From Sphingobacteriales bacterium 50-39 (GTDB lineage Bacteria; Bacteroidota; Bacteroidia; Chitinophagales; Chitinophagaceae): a stretch of 64,000 nt of DNA. The stretch's first letter is position 1. Every line of letters begins with the position of its first letter. Shown here piece by piece: positions 19,563-27,409 of this stretch. The position numbers were made by a program, and so were the translations under genes. Below the pieces are notes generated by a model, which was not told where the DNA came from, ran no database searches, and was given only the letters and a program-made list of their open reading frames with translations. The DNA lies in the NCBI GenBank assembly GCA_001898505.1, contig MKTZ01000004.1:310001-374000 (forward strand). The letters run 5' to 3'.

Positions 19563-20183
19563 ATGAGGAAAGCCACTTTTTTTTCAGGTAGCTTCATGCT
19601 AATGATAGCTTGCCTGACGCTGTCTCAGTACGGATGCAATCAGCCCGCCCAGGAAAAAGCACAGGTCGACCCGGCTCCCAAAACAATGTCTCATGCCGAA
19701 CTCATCGACAGGGGAAATTATCTTGCCTCCGCCTTCTGTTTTCATTGCCATTCTCCTAAAAAAATGACACCGATGGGCCCTGTACCGGATTCTTCCAGAT
19801 GGTTGTCCGGGCATCCTTCCGGAGGCCCATTGCCATCCATCGACAAAAAGGTAGTAACGTCGGGGAATTGGATACTCTTCGCGCCGGACCTGACCAGCTT
19901 TGTAGGCCCATGGGGTATTTCCTACGCCGCCAATATCACACCGGACTCTGCTACCGGCATCGGCGCCTGGAGCGTGGATGATTTTATCGGCACCATGAGG
20001 ACGGGTAAACACCTTGGGCAAGCCGGCGGTCGTCCCATACTGCCCCCGATGCCATGGGATGGCATTAGGTTGTACACGGATGAGGACCTGAAGGCGATTT
20101 ATACATATTTGCAGTCTTTGCCGCCTATCAGCAACAAAGTGCCGGCTCCGGTTCCTCCTGGTGACATGGCTAAAATGCCATAG
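19563..20183 (+). CDS. Mono-haem c-type cytochrome lipoprotein
   Basis: This 206-residue protein has a lipoprotein-type signal ending at LSQYGCNQ. It carries one haem motif, CFHCH at residues 59-63, and methionine-rich candidates for the sixth ligand (PPMPWDG). The pattern GNYLASAFCFHCHSPK with TGIGAWSVDDFIGTMRTGKH resembles small cytochromes that serve membrane-bound sugar or alcohol dehydrogenases. No dehydrogenase lies next to it. The gene is alone after the rhamnosidase, separated by an AT-rich gap with its own inverted repeats, so it is probably transcribed separately. Confidence 0.88.
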   Translation: MRKATFFSGSFMLMIACLTLSQYGCNQPAQEKAQVDPAPKTMSHAELIDRGNYLASAFCFHCHSPKKMTPMGPVPDSSRWLSGHPSGGPLPSIDKKVVTSGNWILFAPDLTSFVGPWGISYAANITPDSATGIGAWSVDDFIGTMRTGKHLGQAGGRPILPPMPWDGIRLYTDEDLKAIYTYLQSLPPISNKVPAPVPPGDMAKMP

Positions 20184-20290
20184 GGGTTCCGTGATCATAC
20201 GGCGTACTCAATTCACGACTCTTTTTGAACAACTGATACATCTCCTTCTTCCGGATGGCGGATGCCGGCGCTAGCTTGGCGAAAAAAAAG

Positions 20291-21229
20291 ATGAAAATAC
20301 TTTTCGCCAACTTCCCGGGGGAGGGACATTTCAATCCACTGACCGGGCTGGCCGCTCACCTGAAGCGCCAGGGTCATGATGTAAGATGGTATACTTCGAA
20401 GATCTATGCCGACAAGCTGCGGCGGCTGCAGATAGCCCGGTTGAAGTTCGACATGATCAATGCTTTTATCCTGCGCGGGCCGGAATACTATGCGGACATA
20501 CTGGAGATATACAAGACATTCAGGTTTGACCTGCTGGTGGCCGACTGCGCCTTCACCGGTATTCCCTTTGTAAAGGAGCTGATAAAAGTGCCTGTCGTGT
20601 CGGTTGGTTTGTTCCCGCTGACCGAGACCTCCAGGGACCTTCCACCTGCCGGGCTGGGGATGACGCCTTCCCAATCGTTTATAGGACGGGTCCGTCAGTC
20701 CCTTTTACGAGGTATAGCACGGCGGGTGATCTTTGGCGAGCCCCACCGGGTGATGTACCAGCTCCTCGACCAGTATAAGATACCTCATCAGCGTGAGAGC
20801 CTTTTCGATATGATCATTCGCAAGTCGGACCTGCTGCTGCAGATAGGGACTCCGGGTTTTGAATATTACCGCAGCGATCTGGGGGAGAATATACGTTTTG
20901 TAGGGGCGCTGCTGCCACATGACGGAGCAAAGGAAGGGCCCCGCTGGTTTGATGCGGGAGCGTATGTCACCAATGGAGGATATGGCGGCACCATGCTGGG
21001 GATCAACCTCGGTGTGGAAAGACCGACATCGCTGCAGGTGCGGCAGGCCGTAGAGAAGGTATTTTCCGACGACGTATACAGAAGGAAGGTGAAGGAACTG
21101 GCGCTGGAGTTCTCCAAATATGATGCTTATGAGCGTTGCAGCCGGCATATTTCCAGCGTGGTCAAAAAAGCCAGCATCAATTCATCCAAAGTTACAGACA
21201 ATTCATACGTCATCCCATTTTCAAGCTGA
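20291..21229 (+). CDS. Macrolide-type UDP-glycosyltransferase (GT-B, GT1-like), internally deleted
   Basis: The start at 20291 gives KILFANFPGEGHFNPLTGLA at once; an in-frame ATG at 20255 is also possible. The protein is 312 residues, whereas relatives I recall are about 420-430. The sequence matches the family closely in blocks (TPGFEYYRSDLGENIRF, YVTNGGYGG, NLGVERPTS). It lacks a block after ADKLRRLQI, the whole VTQGT nucleotide-binding region before YVTNGGYGG, and the PLVVAG-HEGKNEI-AR segment before GINL. All three junctions keep the frame. Without the donor-sugar pocket it is unlikely to transfer sugar normally. It may be a decaying gene, a binding protein, or an assembly collapse. Confidence 0.75.
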   Translation: MKILFANFPGEGHFNPLTGLAAHLKRQGHDVRWYTSKIYADKLRRLQIARLKFDMINAFILRGPEYYADILEIYKTFRFDLLVADCAFTGIPFVKELIKVPVVSVGLFPLTETSRDLPPAGLGMTPSQSFIGRVRQSLLRGIARRVIFGEPHRVMYQLLDQYKIPHQRESLFDMIIRKSDLLLQIGTPGFEYYRSDLGENIRFVGALLPHDGAKEGPRWFDAGAYVTNGGYGGTMLGINLGVERPTSLQVRQAVEKVFSDDVYRRKVKELALEFSKYDAYERCSRHISSVVKKASINSSKVTDNSYVIPFSS

Positions 21230-21240
21230 TCAGTGCATCA

Positions 21241-21248
21241 CATCTTTG
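21241..21248 (+). promoter_or_regulatory. Candidate -7 box CATCTTTG
   Basis: CATCTTTG differs by one base from the TAnnTTTG consensus and lies 37 bases upstream of the next ATG. The same octamer occurs on the minus strand ahead of the SusC gene at 63656. No clear -33 TTTG is seen. Confidence 0.3.
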
Positions 21249-21284
21249 CGGACATTTTAAAAATATCAATTCAACGTATTAACA

Positions 21285-22064
21285 ATGAAAAAAGCGTTTC
21301 TTTTATTGGCAGTGGCAATCATCGGCCTGACATCCTGTAAAAAGGATCATGATCATCTGCAGGCGCGGATCTTCAAGGGACCTGTGTCCCAATTCCAGGA
21401 CGGGCATGCCTGGACCTGGTATCAAGTGGATGGAAAGAACAAACCCTTGCGTCTTGGCGCCACCATCGATGCAAAGGCAATGAGCTCTTTGGACACAGGC
21501 GGCATGGAAATGCCCGATCATGAGGACATGCTTTCTATCCTATTCCCCGTGCAGGCGAAGGACACCGTACCATTTATTCATTTCGGACTGGACTGGAATC
21601 CGCATGGTCATGAGCCGGCCGGTATCTATGACAAGCCGCACTTCGACTTCCACTTCTATATGATCAGCGAGGAGTACCGGGAGTCTATTCCCACCTACGA
21701 GACAGCGCAGGAGAAGTTCGACAATTTCCCGGATGCTGCGTATATGCCGCAGAACTATATAGCGATACCTGGCGGTGTGCCCCAGATGGGAGCGCATTGG
21801 GTGGATGTGACCTCTCCCGAGCTGAATGGTCAGCTGTTCACACAGACCTTTCTTATGGGGTCTTATGACGGGAGGGTGATCTTTTATGAACCTATGATCA
21901 CGAGGGCTTTTATCCTCTCGCATGACAGCTATGAAAGGGCTGTTCCGAAACCTGCCAAGGTGCAGAAGAATGGATACTATCCTACGAAGATGCGGCTGGA
22001 AAGAGCTGCCGATGGGAGCGTAAACATTATTCTCGAAGCGTTCGAGTATCGTACCCAATCTTAG
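21285..22064 (+). CDS. DUF5602-like (TTHB210-like) lipoprotein
   Basis: This 259-residue protein has a lipobox at cysteine 18 (IGLTSCKKD). Central histidine-rich segments (PHGHEPAGIY, PHFDFHFYMIS) and GGVPQMGAHWVDVTSPE resemble the DUF5602 or TTHB210-like family, whose function is unknown. The clustered histidines suggest metal or small-ligand binding, but this is inference. A strong hairpin directly follows the stop codon, so transcription should end there. Confidence 0.72.
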   Translation: MKKAFLLLAVAIIGLTSCKKDHDHLQARIFKGPVSQFQDGHAWTWYQVDGKNKPLRLGATIDAKAMSSLDTGGMEMPDHEDMLSILFPVQAKDTVPFIHFGLDWNPHGHEPAGIYDKPHFDFHFYMISEEYRESIPTYETAQEKFDNFPDAAYMPQNYIAIPGGVPQMGAHWVDVTSPELNGQLFTQTFLMGSYDGRVIFYEPMITRAFILSHDSYERAVPKPAKVQKNGYYPTKMRLERAADGSVNIILEAFEYRTQS

Positions 22065-22072
22065 AAATATAG

Positions 22073-22099
22073 GTCCCCCGTCGCAGAGTGACGGGGGAC
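22073..22099. terminator. Bidirectional terminator hairpin
   Basis: GTCCCCCGTC (22073-22082) pairs perfectly with GACGGGGGAC (22090-22099) across a seven-base loop. It lies between two convergent genes, and its right arm touches the stop codon of the minus-strand regulator. No long T-run is present on either side. Confidence 0.7.
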
Positions 22100-22704
22100 T
22101 AATTGACACCGAATAGACTTGCAAGCTCCTTCAGCTGCAGGATATTTTCCGTATTGGTTTTTGAATAAATGCTTTTCTTCATTGTGGAGACCGTGTTCCA
22201 CTTGATATTGAGCGCTTTGCCTATGGCGACGCTTCCCATTCCCTTCAACAGATAATGAAGCACCTGCAGTTCCCTGGTGGTAAAGCCATCGAACGGGTTC
22301 GCCAAACCTGCGTCCTTTTTCCTGCGGGCGGAATGATCGCCGTTTAGGAATTGCCGCAACAACAGGATCGTTTCTTCTTCCGGGGCCGACTTGGCGATGT
22401 ATTGCGAGATACCCAACCGTCGCATGGCCCGTGTATAGATCTCGGCAGGCTGCATCGAAAGGATGATGATCTTCAGCTCGGGATATAAATTTCTGATATT
22501 GGGTAATATTTCCAGCGAATTGCCATCTGACAGGTTGATATCCAGGATCAGATGGGTAAATTTTGTCCTGGCCAGGGACCGCATCAGCTCGTTGCAGTTC
22601 GTCACTTCCTCCACCCCCTTGTAGCCGAGATTGTGCTCACATAGAATTTTAATTCCCTTTCTGATCATGCTATGGTCATCCGCCAGCAATATTTTGGGAG
22701 GCAT
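22099..22704 (-). CDS. NarL/FixJ-type response regulator with LuxR HTH
   Basis: This 201-residue protein has a receiver domain (KILLADDHSMIRKGIKIL, phospho-acceptor aspartate in HLILDINLSDGNS). Its C-terminal LuxR-type helix-turn-helix reads FTTRELQVLHYLLKGMGSVAIGKALNI. It should bind DNA when phosphorylated by a histidine kinase. It is divergent from the terpene synthase gene, with a 247-base intergenic region between them. The nearest kinase is the hybrid kinase on the far side of the terpene gene, so it may control that gene; this is inferred from context. Confidence 0.9.
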   Translation of the reverse strand: MPPKILLADDHSMIRKGIKILCEHNLGYKGVEEVTNCNELMRSLARTKFTHLILDINLSDGNSLEILPNIRNLYPELKIIILSMQPAEIYTRAMRRLGISQYIAKSAPEEETILLLRQFLNGDHSARRKKDAGLANPFDGFTTRELQVLHYLLKGMGSVAIGKALNIKWNTVSTMKKSIYSKTNTENILQLKELASLFGVN

Positions 22705-22951
22705 AAGGAAAAATGGTTATTATAAAATAAGGTTAAACTGTTAACGCGCTACGGACTTACCCGCCAATGGTTTAAAGGTACACAGAAGGATTGATATCTC
22801 CCTGCATCCACAGCGCAGTGTACTACTTCCAAACACTTAGGCACACCTAAAAAATACCCTAAAGGATAGCCTATGGATTAACTTCTATACACTCGGCATG
22901 CGTTGAACAATAAGTCTACGTATTTCCATTTAATAACTAAAACCTTGTATT
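22705..22951. promoter_or_regulatory. Divergent promoter region of the LuxR regulator and terpene synthase
   Basis: No coding sequence is seen in these 247 bases. They hold a loose inverted pair TAGGC/GCCTA between about 22839 and 22872 and AT-rich blocks near both ATGs. This is where a regulator controlling the terpene gene would be expected to bind. Confidence 0.4.
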
Positions 22952-24121
22952 ATGAAGCAAGCACCTAACCTCCTCGATGTCAGCAACTCCATTACCCGCA
23001 AGATCAAACATGACTATGACCGGCTCCTGGAAATGCCAGCTTTGTCCATTACCCGATTGTTGTCCTCTCCCGGTGTGTCATTGGCCGGATTTTCCCGGGG
23101 ATTTACCCCGCATCCGCGACTGGCAGATCTCAAAGCCGACGCCAATGCCTTTATCGACGGGTATCATCAGTGGTTAGATCCCATCCGGCCATTTGTCAAT
23201 TGTGCCGGATATCTGTTCCCCGGCGCCTTGTACGACCGGCTGCTGTTGATGACCAACTCCCTCAGCATCGGGTTCTATCTGAACGATGTCATGGGCCGTG
23301 ACGTATTTCCCAATTTGTCGATCGATGACCAGCAGGCTGCTATGAGGTTGATCGATAACATGTCCCTGGTTACGGAAGATCTGGACCTGTCTTCGGATGC
23401 ACACCCTCTGGAAATCGCCAATACCCGGATACTCGAGGTGTTCAAAGAGCAGAGCCCGGATGAATGGTTCAGCCGCTGGCTAAAGCTGTTCTGCTATCAT
23501 CTGTCCATTACTCATCGGGATCGCAATGCCCGCGCGCTCGGTTATATTCCCGGCGTGCATGAGTACATGGATGTTCGCTGCCATTATGCTGCCGTTCACC
23601 ATCTCATCCTGTGGGTCGAGTATTGCACCGACAACTACGTAGACTGGCGTTTCCTTACCAGGACCAATCTTCTTCAAAAGATGGAACGGCTGCATTGGAC
23701 CACCGCCGCCTTTCCGGCCCTGGCCAACGACCTGTTCTCCTTTGAGCAGGAGGTGATCGACAACCAGTGCGATTCGAACCTGATCATGGTCATCCTGCTT
23801 AATCACCCCGAGTGGCCGCTCGGGCGGGCTATCGAGGCGGCGGCGGAGATCGTACAGAACATCCTTTTTGAACAGCAGGCCCTCACGCAGGAACTAAGGG
23901 TGGAGATCGACAACTATCCACCATCCTTATCGGCGGAAAAAGAGAAGCTTATCCGTCACCTGGACGATCTTATGTCGTTCACAAAAGCCAGCTGGTTATG
24001 GCAATTCGGCACCAAACGCTATAAGAGGCCGAAAACTATCTGGCTGGAGACCGCCCTTTCGAAGGTCCCGACCGGAGAGGACCGTGGCGAAGCAAGTCCG
24101 ACGAAGGCCAATGGACATTAG
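22952..24121 (+). CDS. Class I terpene synthase family protein
   Basis: This 389-residue protein has the class I terpene cyclase signature. The NSE triad is NDLFSFEQE at residues 259-267 (N259, S263, E267). The first metal motif is NDVMGRD at residues 111-117 instead of a canonical DDxxD, so it is a variant. The end reads WQFGTKRYKRP. It should cyclise a prenyl diphosphate such as farnesyl or geranylgeranyl diphosphate with magnesium in the cytoplasm; the product cannot be predicted. No prenyltransferase or P450 lies nearby. It is flanked by two-component genes on both sides, and its stop codon overlaps that of the convergent hybrid kinase. Confidence 0.85.
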   Translation: MKQAPNLLDVSNSITRKIKHDYDRLLEMPALSITRLLSSPGVSLAGFSRGFTPHPRLADLKADANAFIDGYHQWLDPIRPFVNCAGYLFPGALYDRLLLMTNSLSIGFYLNDVMGRDVFPNLSIDDQQAAMRLIDNMSLVTEDLDLSSDAHPLEIANTRILEVFKEQSPDEWFSRWLKLFCYHLSITHRDRNARALGYIPGVHEYMDVRCHYAAVHHLILWVEYCTDNYVDWRFLTRTNLLQKMERLHWTTAAFPALANDLFSFEQEVIDNQCDSNLIMVILLNHPEWPLGRAIEAAAEIVQNILFEQQALTQELRVEIDNYPPSLSAEKEKLIRHLDDLMSFTKASWLWQFGTKRYKRPKTIWLETALSKVPTGEDRGEASPTKANGH

Positions 24122-25935
24122 TTTTGGGGTAGCCGTTGGAGATAGAGAAGGATGGTCTTTCTTAAAGCCTGATGATCGATGGGCTTCTTGAGGAAAGAAT
24201 TGGCGCCTGCGGCCAGCATCCGATCCACCGTGTCCGAATACAGATCCCCCGTGGTGATGATGATCGGTATGTGCATCAGCTTAGGGGTTTGTTTCAGCCG
24301 TCGTATGGTCTCCACCCCGTCCAGAATGGGCATATGACAATCCAGGATGATAATGTCCGGACATTCGTCCGGGCATTTTTTTTGAGCGAGCTCTATCAGT
24401 TCCTGGCCATTTCTTGTCATCGTATGGGAACAGCCCATTTCTTTTAGCGACCGCGAGAGCAGATATGCCGTAAGCTTATCGTCTTCCGCCGCCAATACAT
24501 AAACTTTTTGCAGATCGCCGATCTCCGGGTCCGTTCCCGCCGGGTCGGGCAGGTCTCTCAGCTTACCTTCCCTGAGGGGCAAGGACACTGCGAACGTTGT
24601 CAGGGAAGTCTCTTCACTCTCGTAACGCACCGTACCGCCCATGGCTTCCACCTTTGATCGGACAATATATAGTCCAAGTCCCGAGCCCTGGATATGCCCC
24701 CTGCTATTTGTCACAAAGGGATCGAACACCGAATGAGCTCTGTCTGCCGGCAACCCTGCTCCATCGTTCGTTACCCGGATCTGCCAGTGAGGCGTATTAT
24801 CAGAACGGGCCGGAGGCTCGTTGTCCGAAGGACAGACATTAGACGTTTCCGGAAAACGGGCTATATTTCCCCGGAGGCCCGTTTTCTGGACACTATTGCC
24901 GATGGTCATTTTGATCGTCGTCCGCCGCTCACCGTATTTTATCGCATTGGAAAGCAGGTTTGTCACGATCTGCGTGATAGCCAGCGGGTCGCCGAAGATC
25001 ACTTCCGGCATATTGTCGTCTATTTCCAGATGGAGCTTCATTTCTTCCCGTCGGGCCATGATCACAAACACTTCCATGATCTTTTCAAAGAAAGGGCGGA
25101 CCTTAAATGCTTCGTTGACAATGGTGATGGATTTTCCGGCTTCGATCTCCGCCAGCTGTAAGACATTGTTTACGATGTTTCTTGCGTTGGAGCTCACCGT
25201 CCAGCCGATGTCTGCCAGCGGCTTGATTTTATTCAGGCTGGGGTCCCGCCGCACCTCTCCCCGTAAAAGTTGTGTTACGTGATGGATGTTGTCAAGTGGC
25301 GTCCTCAGCTCATGCGTTATCTGCGCCACAAATATCTTTATCAGGTGGTTGGCCCGTTTTAATTCCTCATTCGTGTCGTGGCTCTTTACATAAGGAGCGC
25401 TTATGAGGACCGTTATCAGCGTCATGATAACAATGACGGACATCTGGATGACAAACACTGTGTTGTAAGGAAGACTTATCGGGAGCTCAAAAGGGTTCCG
25501 GTAATACAGGACCTCGATGATGACCAGGTCAAGGAGGGCTGCTGCAATACCGAGCGTGCGCAGCTTCTTAGTTTTAAACAGTAAAAAGGTAATGGCAAAG
25601 AGCAGCACGATGACGATGTCGAGTCTAAGCAGCTTGCCCAGGACCGCGCTCAGGTAAATGATCATTACCGATTGCAGGAAATACAGGATGATGGCGGCCG
25701 TCGTATATTTACGCCACTTATTGAAAAGGAGGATGCTGGCATTGATGATAAATTCCAGGACAAAAGGTATGACCAGTAAAGGCCGCCAGTTGAAGCAGGC
25801 GCATATCGTGGCGCCGACGCCGATAATAGAGCACCCCGTCACCACGCAAAGCGTGTTCACGAGGATGATCCTGTTCCTGTCCGCCTGGTCCAAAACACCG
25901 GCTGTCCCTATCCGAAAGAGTCCAATTCGTTTCAT
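24118..25935 (-). CDS. Hybrid sensor histidine kinase with C-terminal receiver
   Basis: This 605-residue protein has about six membrane segments in residues 22-180. A HisKA domain follows with H208 (FVAQITHELRTPLDN), then a HATPase domain with N-box LLSNAIKYG, G1 TNDGAGLP and G2 GSGLGLYIV. A C-terminal receiver has acceptor D532 (IIILDCHMPILDG). Between the N-box and G1 there is an extra, low-complexity segment of about 33 residues (about 349-381). It is encoded by a copy of the structured repeat described at 24804. The gene is convergent with the terpene synthase and shares four bases with it. It probably starts a phosphorelay for this cluster. Confidence 0.93.
   Translation of the reverse strand: MKRIGLFRIGTAGVLDQADRNRIILVNTLCVVTGCSIIGVGATICACFNWRPLLVIPFVLEFIINASILLFNKWRKYTTAAIILYFLQSVMIIYLSAVLGKLLRLDIVIVLLFAITFLLFKTKKLRTLGIAAALLDLVIIEVLYYRNPFELPISLPYNTVFVIQMSVIVIMTLITVLISAPYVKSHDTNEELKRANHLIKIFVAQITHELRTPLDNIHHVTQLLRGEVRRDPSLNKIKPLADIGWTVSSNARNIVNNVLQLAEIEAGKSITIVNEAFKVRPFFEKIMEVFVIMARREEMKLHLEIDDNMPEVIFGDPLAITQIVTNLLSNAIKYGERRTTIKMTIGNSVQKTGLRGNIARFPETSNVCPSDNEPPARSDNTPHWQIRVTNDGAGLPADRAHSVFDPFVTNSRGHIQGSGLGLYIVRSKVEAMGGTVRYESEETSLTTFAVSLPLREGKLRDLPDPAGTDPEIGDLQKVYVLAAEDDKLTAYLLSRSLKEMGCSHTMTRNGQELIELAQKKCPDECPDIIILDCHMPILDGVETIRRLKQTPKLMHIPIIITTGDLYSDTVDRMLAAGANSFLKKPIDHQALRKTILLYLQRLPQN
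24804..24886 (+). repeat. Three-hairpin structured repeat, copy 1 (inside kinase gene)
   Basis: Hairpin 1 has an eight-base-pair stem 24804-24811 with 24815-24822 and loop GGA, including one G-T pair. Then comes GTCCGAAGGACAGACATTAG at 24823-24842, with a small GTCC/GGAC stem. After eight bases, hairpin 3 has stem 24852-24859 with 24879-24886 and a loop starting GCTATATTTCC. Copy 2 at 35252 aligns without gaps up to that loop, with the same loops and linker but different, still complementary stems. It lies antisense to the kinase gene and is translated in frame as a loop insertion. Confidence 0.8.
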
Positions 25936-25970
25936 AGATAATGTAAGGGTTAATGGTAATGACTAATTCT

Positions 25971-26690
25971 TCATTGGTCGTTCAGGAGGTGCAAATTGGT
26001 TGGCAGGGATACTTCCGCGATCGGACCGAAGTCCTGCCTTGTCTTGAAAACCAATTTTCCGCCAAAGATCTGTTCAACCAGGTATTCGGTCACGGTTTGG
26101 TCCAAACCATGGGTCCTGCCGGAAGGTTCTCCCGTCGGCTGCTCCGGAGTGTACCAATGTTTGGATATCACTGCCTCGGGTGCTTTTTCCCTATTGCTCA
26201 AAAAAAGCGTGATACTTTCCCTGGTATCCGACCCGATGGCCAGCAGCACCTGGCCTCCGGCGGGTGTCGATGTAATAGCGGACTTTAATAGGTTATTGAT
26301 AACAATGGCCAGCCGGAATTCATCCGATAGGATCGTTTCAGGGACTGCGTCGGCCCACCGGGTATCGATCCTTACGCCATATTCTCCCGCAAAGGAGAGG
26401 CATTCCGTGACCACTCTCGATATAAAGGGCTTGAATTGCACTGTATCCAGCCGGGTGTCCAACAGTCCCGCACGGCACTTCGTGTATTCCACGAGATTGC
26501 CCAGCCGGTATTTGAAATCCTGGCAGGCCTCGACCAAATGTTCGGCAATGACAGTGATATCCTCTTCCTTGTCCAGCGACATTTTTAACATCGCCGCCGC
26601 GTTTGAAATACTGAAAAATGACCCGGCAATTTCGTGTGTAGCTTTTCTGACGGATTCGGTAACGACCTTATGAGGATATTCAGGCGTCAT
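25971..26690 (-). CDS. Soluble histidine kinase-like protein with degenerate ATPase
   Basis: This 239-residue protein has no membrane segment or sensor domain. A HisKA-like region carries a candidate phospho-histidine in RKATHEIAGSFFSISNAAAM. An N-box-like INNLLKSAI and a late GRTHGLDQTVTEYLVEQIFGG resembling G2 are visible, but the G1 motif DxGxG is missing from the SNREKAPEAV stretch. It may therefore fail to hydrolyse ATP and act instead as a histidine phosphotransfer or scaffold protein. It is encoded 35 bases upstream of the hybrid kinase on the same strand, so the two are probably co-transcribed. Family membership is clear; loss of catalysis is inferred. Confidence 0.78.
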   Translation of the reverse strand: MTPEYPHKVVTESVRKATHEIAGSFFSISNAAAMLKMSLDKEEDITVIAEHLVEACQDFKYRLGNLVEYTKCRAGLLDTRLDTVQFKPFISRVVTECLSFAGEYGVRIDTRWADAVPETILSDEFRLAIVINNLLKSAITSTPAGGQVLLAIGSDTRESITLFLSNREKAPEAVISKHWYTPEQPTGEPSGRTHGLDQTVTEYLVEQIFGGKLVFKTRQDFGPIAEVSLPTNLHLLNDQ

Positions 26691-27013
26691 TTAAGTCTAA
26701 AGTAGTATTAAAATCAGTAATACGCAAAAAGTATCCTGTTGAGTCATTTTTGACCGCAGATGAGGTCTTCCCCTGTCGGGTAACTGCAGTAGTTTAAAAA
26801 AATGGGGCTTTTCCAAAAACTTCGACATATGTCGGGTCTTCTTGCAATCGGGCGGTCTAAATTTAGGTTCTAATAGGATAAGGTTTAATGGTTATGGTAT
26901 TTGATTAGTGCATCCCCGGCGTCAGCCGGGGATTTATTGTCTGGTTACGGCTTTGATTAGGACCTTTGGGCGCAGGTTTTTATACACCATACACCTCTGA
27001 TACATCCATTCCT
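26691..27013. promoter_or_regulatory. Divergent intergenic region with palindrome and tiny ORF
   Basis: These 323 bases between the degenerate kinase and the lone receiver contain no convincing gene. A 23-codon ORF at 26802-26873 on the plus strand has no recognisable product. It is followed by the perfect nine-base-pair palindrome at 26912-26933. Together they could be a leader peptide plus attenuator for the receiver gene, but nothing further supports this. Confidence 0.35.
26912..26933 (+). terminator. GC-rich hairpin in the leader of the receiver gene
   Basis: ATCCCCGGC (26912-26920) pairs perfectly with GCCGGGGAT (26925-26933) around a four-base loop, followed by TTATTGT. A terminator is not expected between two divergent genes. 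It may therefore end a short leader transcript or act as an attenuator for the gene starting at 27014. Confidence 0.45.
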
Positions 27014-27409
27014 ATGGGAGAAAAAATGCACATCATCGCTGTTGTTGACGACCATCCGTGGTTTAGAAAAATATTGGTGGAGATCATCAAGCAACATGTA
27101 CCTCAATGCACCGTCAGCCTGCAGGCGGGCAACGGTAAAGAACTGATAAACATATTATCCTCCGGTGAATACCACTTGCCTGAATTGATCCTGCTGGACC
27201 TGCAAATGCCTTTCATGAATGGCTACGAGACAATGGAGTATTTAATGGCAAATTATCCCCAGATCAAAGTAATGGTCCTCACGCTGGACCAGAAAGAGCC
27301 TCCCGCCTGGATCGTGCAAAAAAACAATGTAGTGGGCTGGCTTTATAAAAATATTGAAGCTCCAACGCTCATCGATACTATCCGCGGCTTTTTTTTAATG
27401 AGAACCTGA
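27014..27409 (+). CDS. Single-domain response regulator (receiver only)
   Basis: From the ATG at 27014 the protein is 131 residues; an ATG at 27026 with GGAG just upstream is equally possible. It is a bare receiver domain: IIAVVDDHPWFRKILVEIIK, phospho-acceptor in ELILLDLQMPFMNG, then VMVLTLDQKEP and the conserved lysine in VGWLYKNIEAP. No output domain follows. Such proteins shuttle phosphate or bind partners. Beside a hybrid kinase and a degenerate kinase it fits a multi-step relay. Its last 15 bases overlap the end of the convergent hydrolase gene. Confidence 0.88.
   Translation: MGEKMHIIAVVDDHPWFRKILVEIIKQHVPQCTVSLQAGNGKELINILSSGEYHLPELILLDLQMPFMNGYETMEYLMANYPQIKVMVLTLDQKEPPAWIVQKNNVVGWLYKNIEAPTLIDTIRGFFLMRT

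Noticed and set aside
26802-26873. 23-codon ORF in the receiver leader as a real gene
   Set aside because: Too short, with no ribosome-binding site or family match; kept only as a possible leader in the intergenic entry.
22099-27409. Full terpenoid biosynthetic gene cluster
   Set aside because: Only one biosynthetic gene is present; no prenyltransferase, oxidase or transporter lies within several kilobases, so it is described as a signalling-linked synthase.
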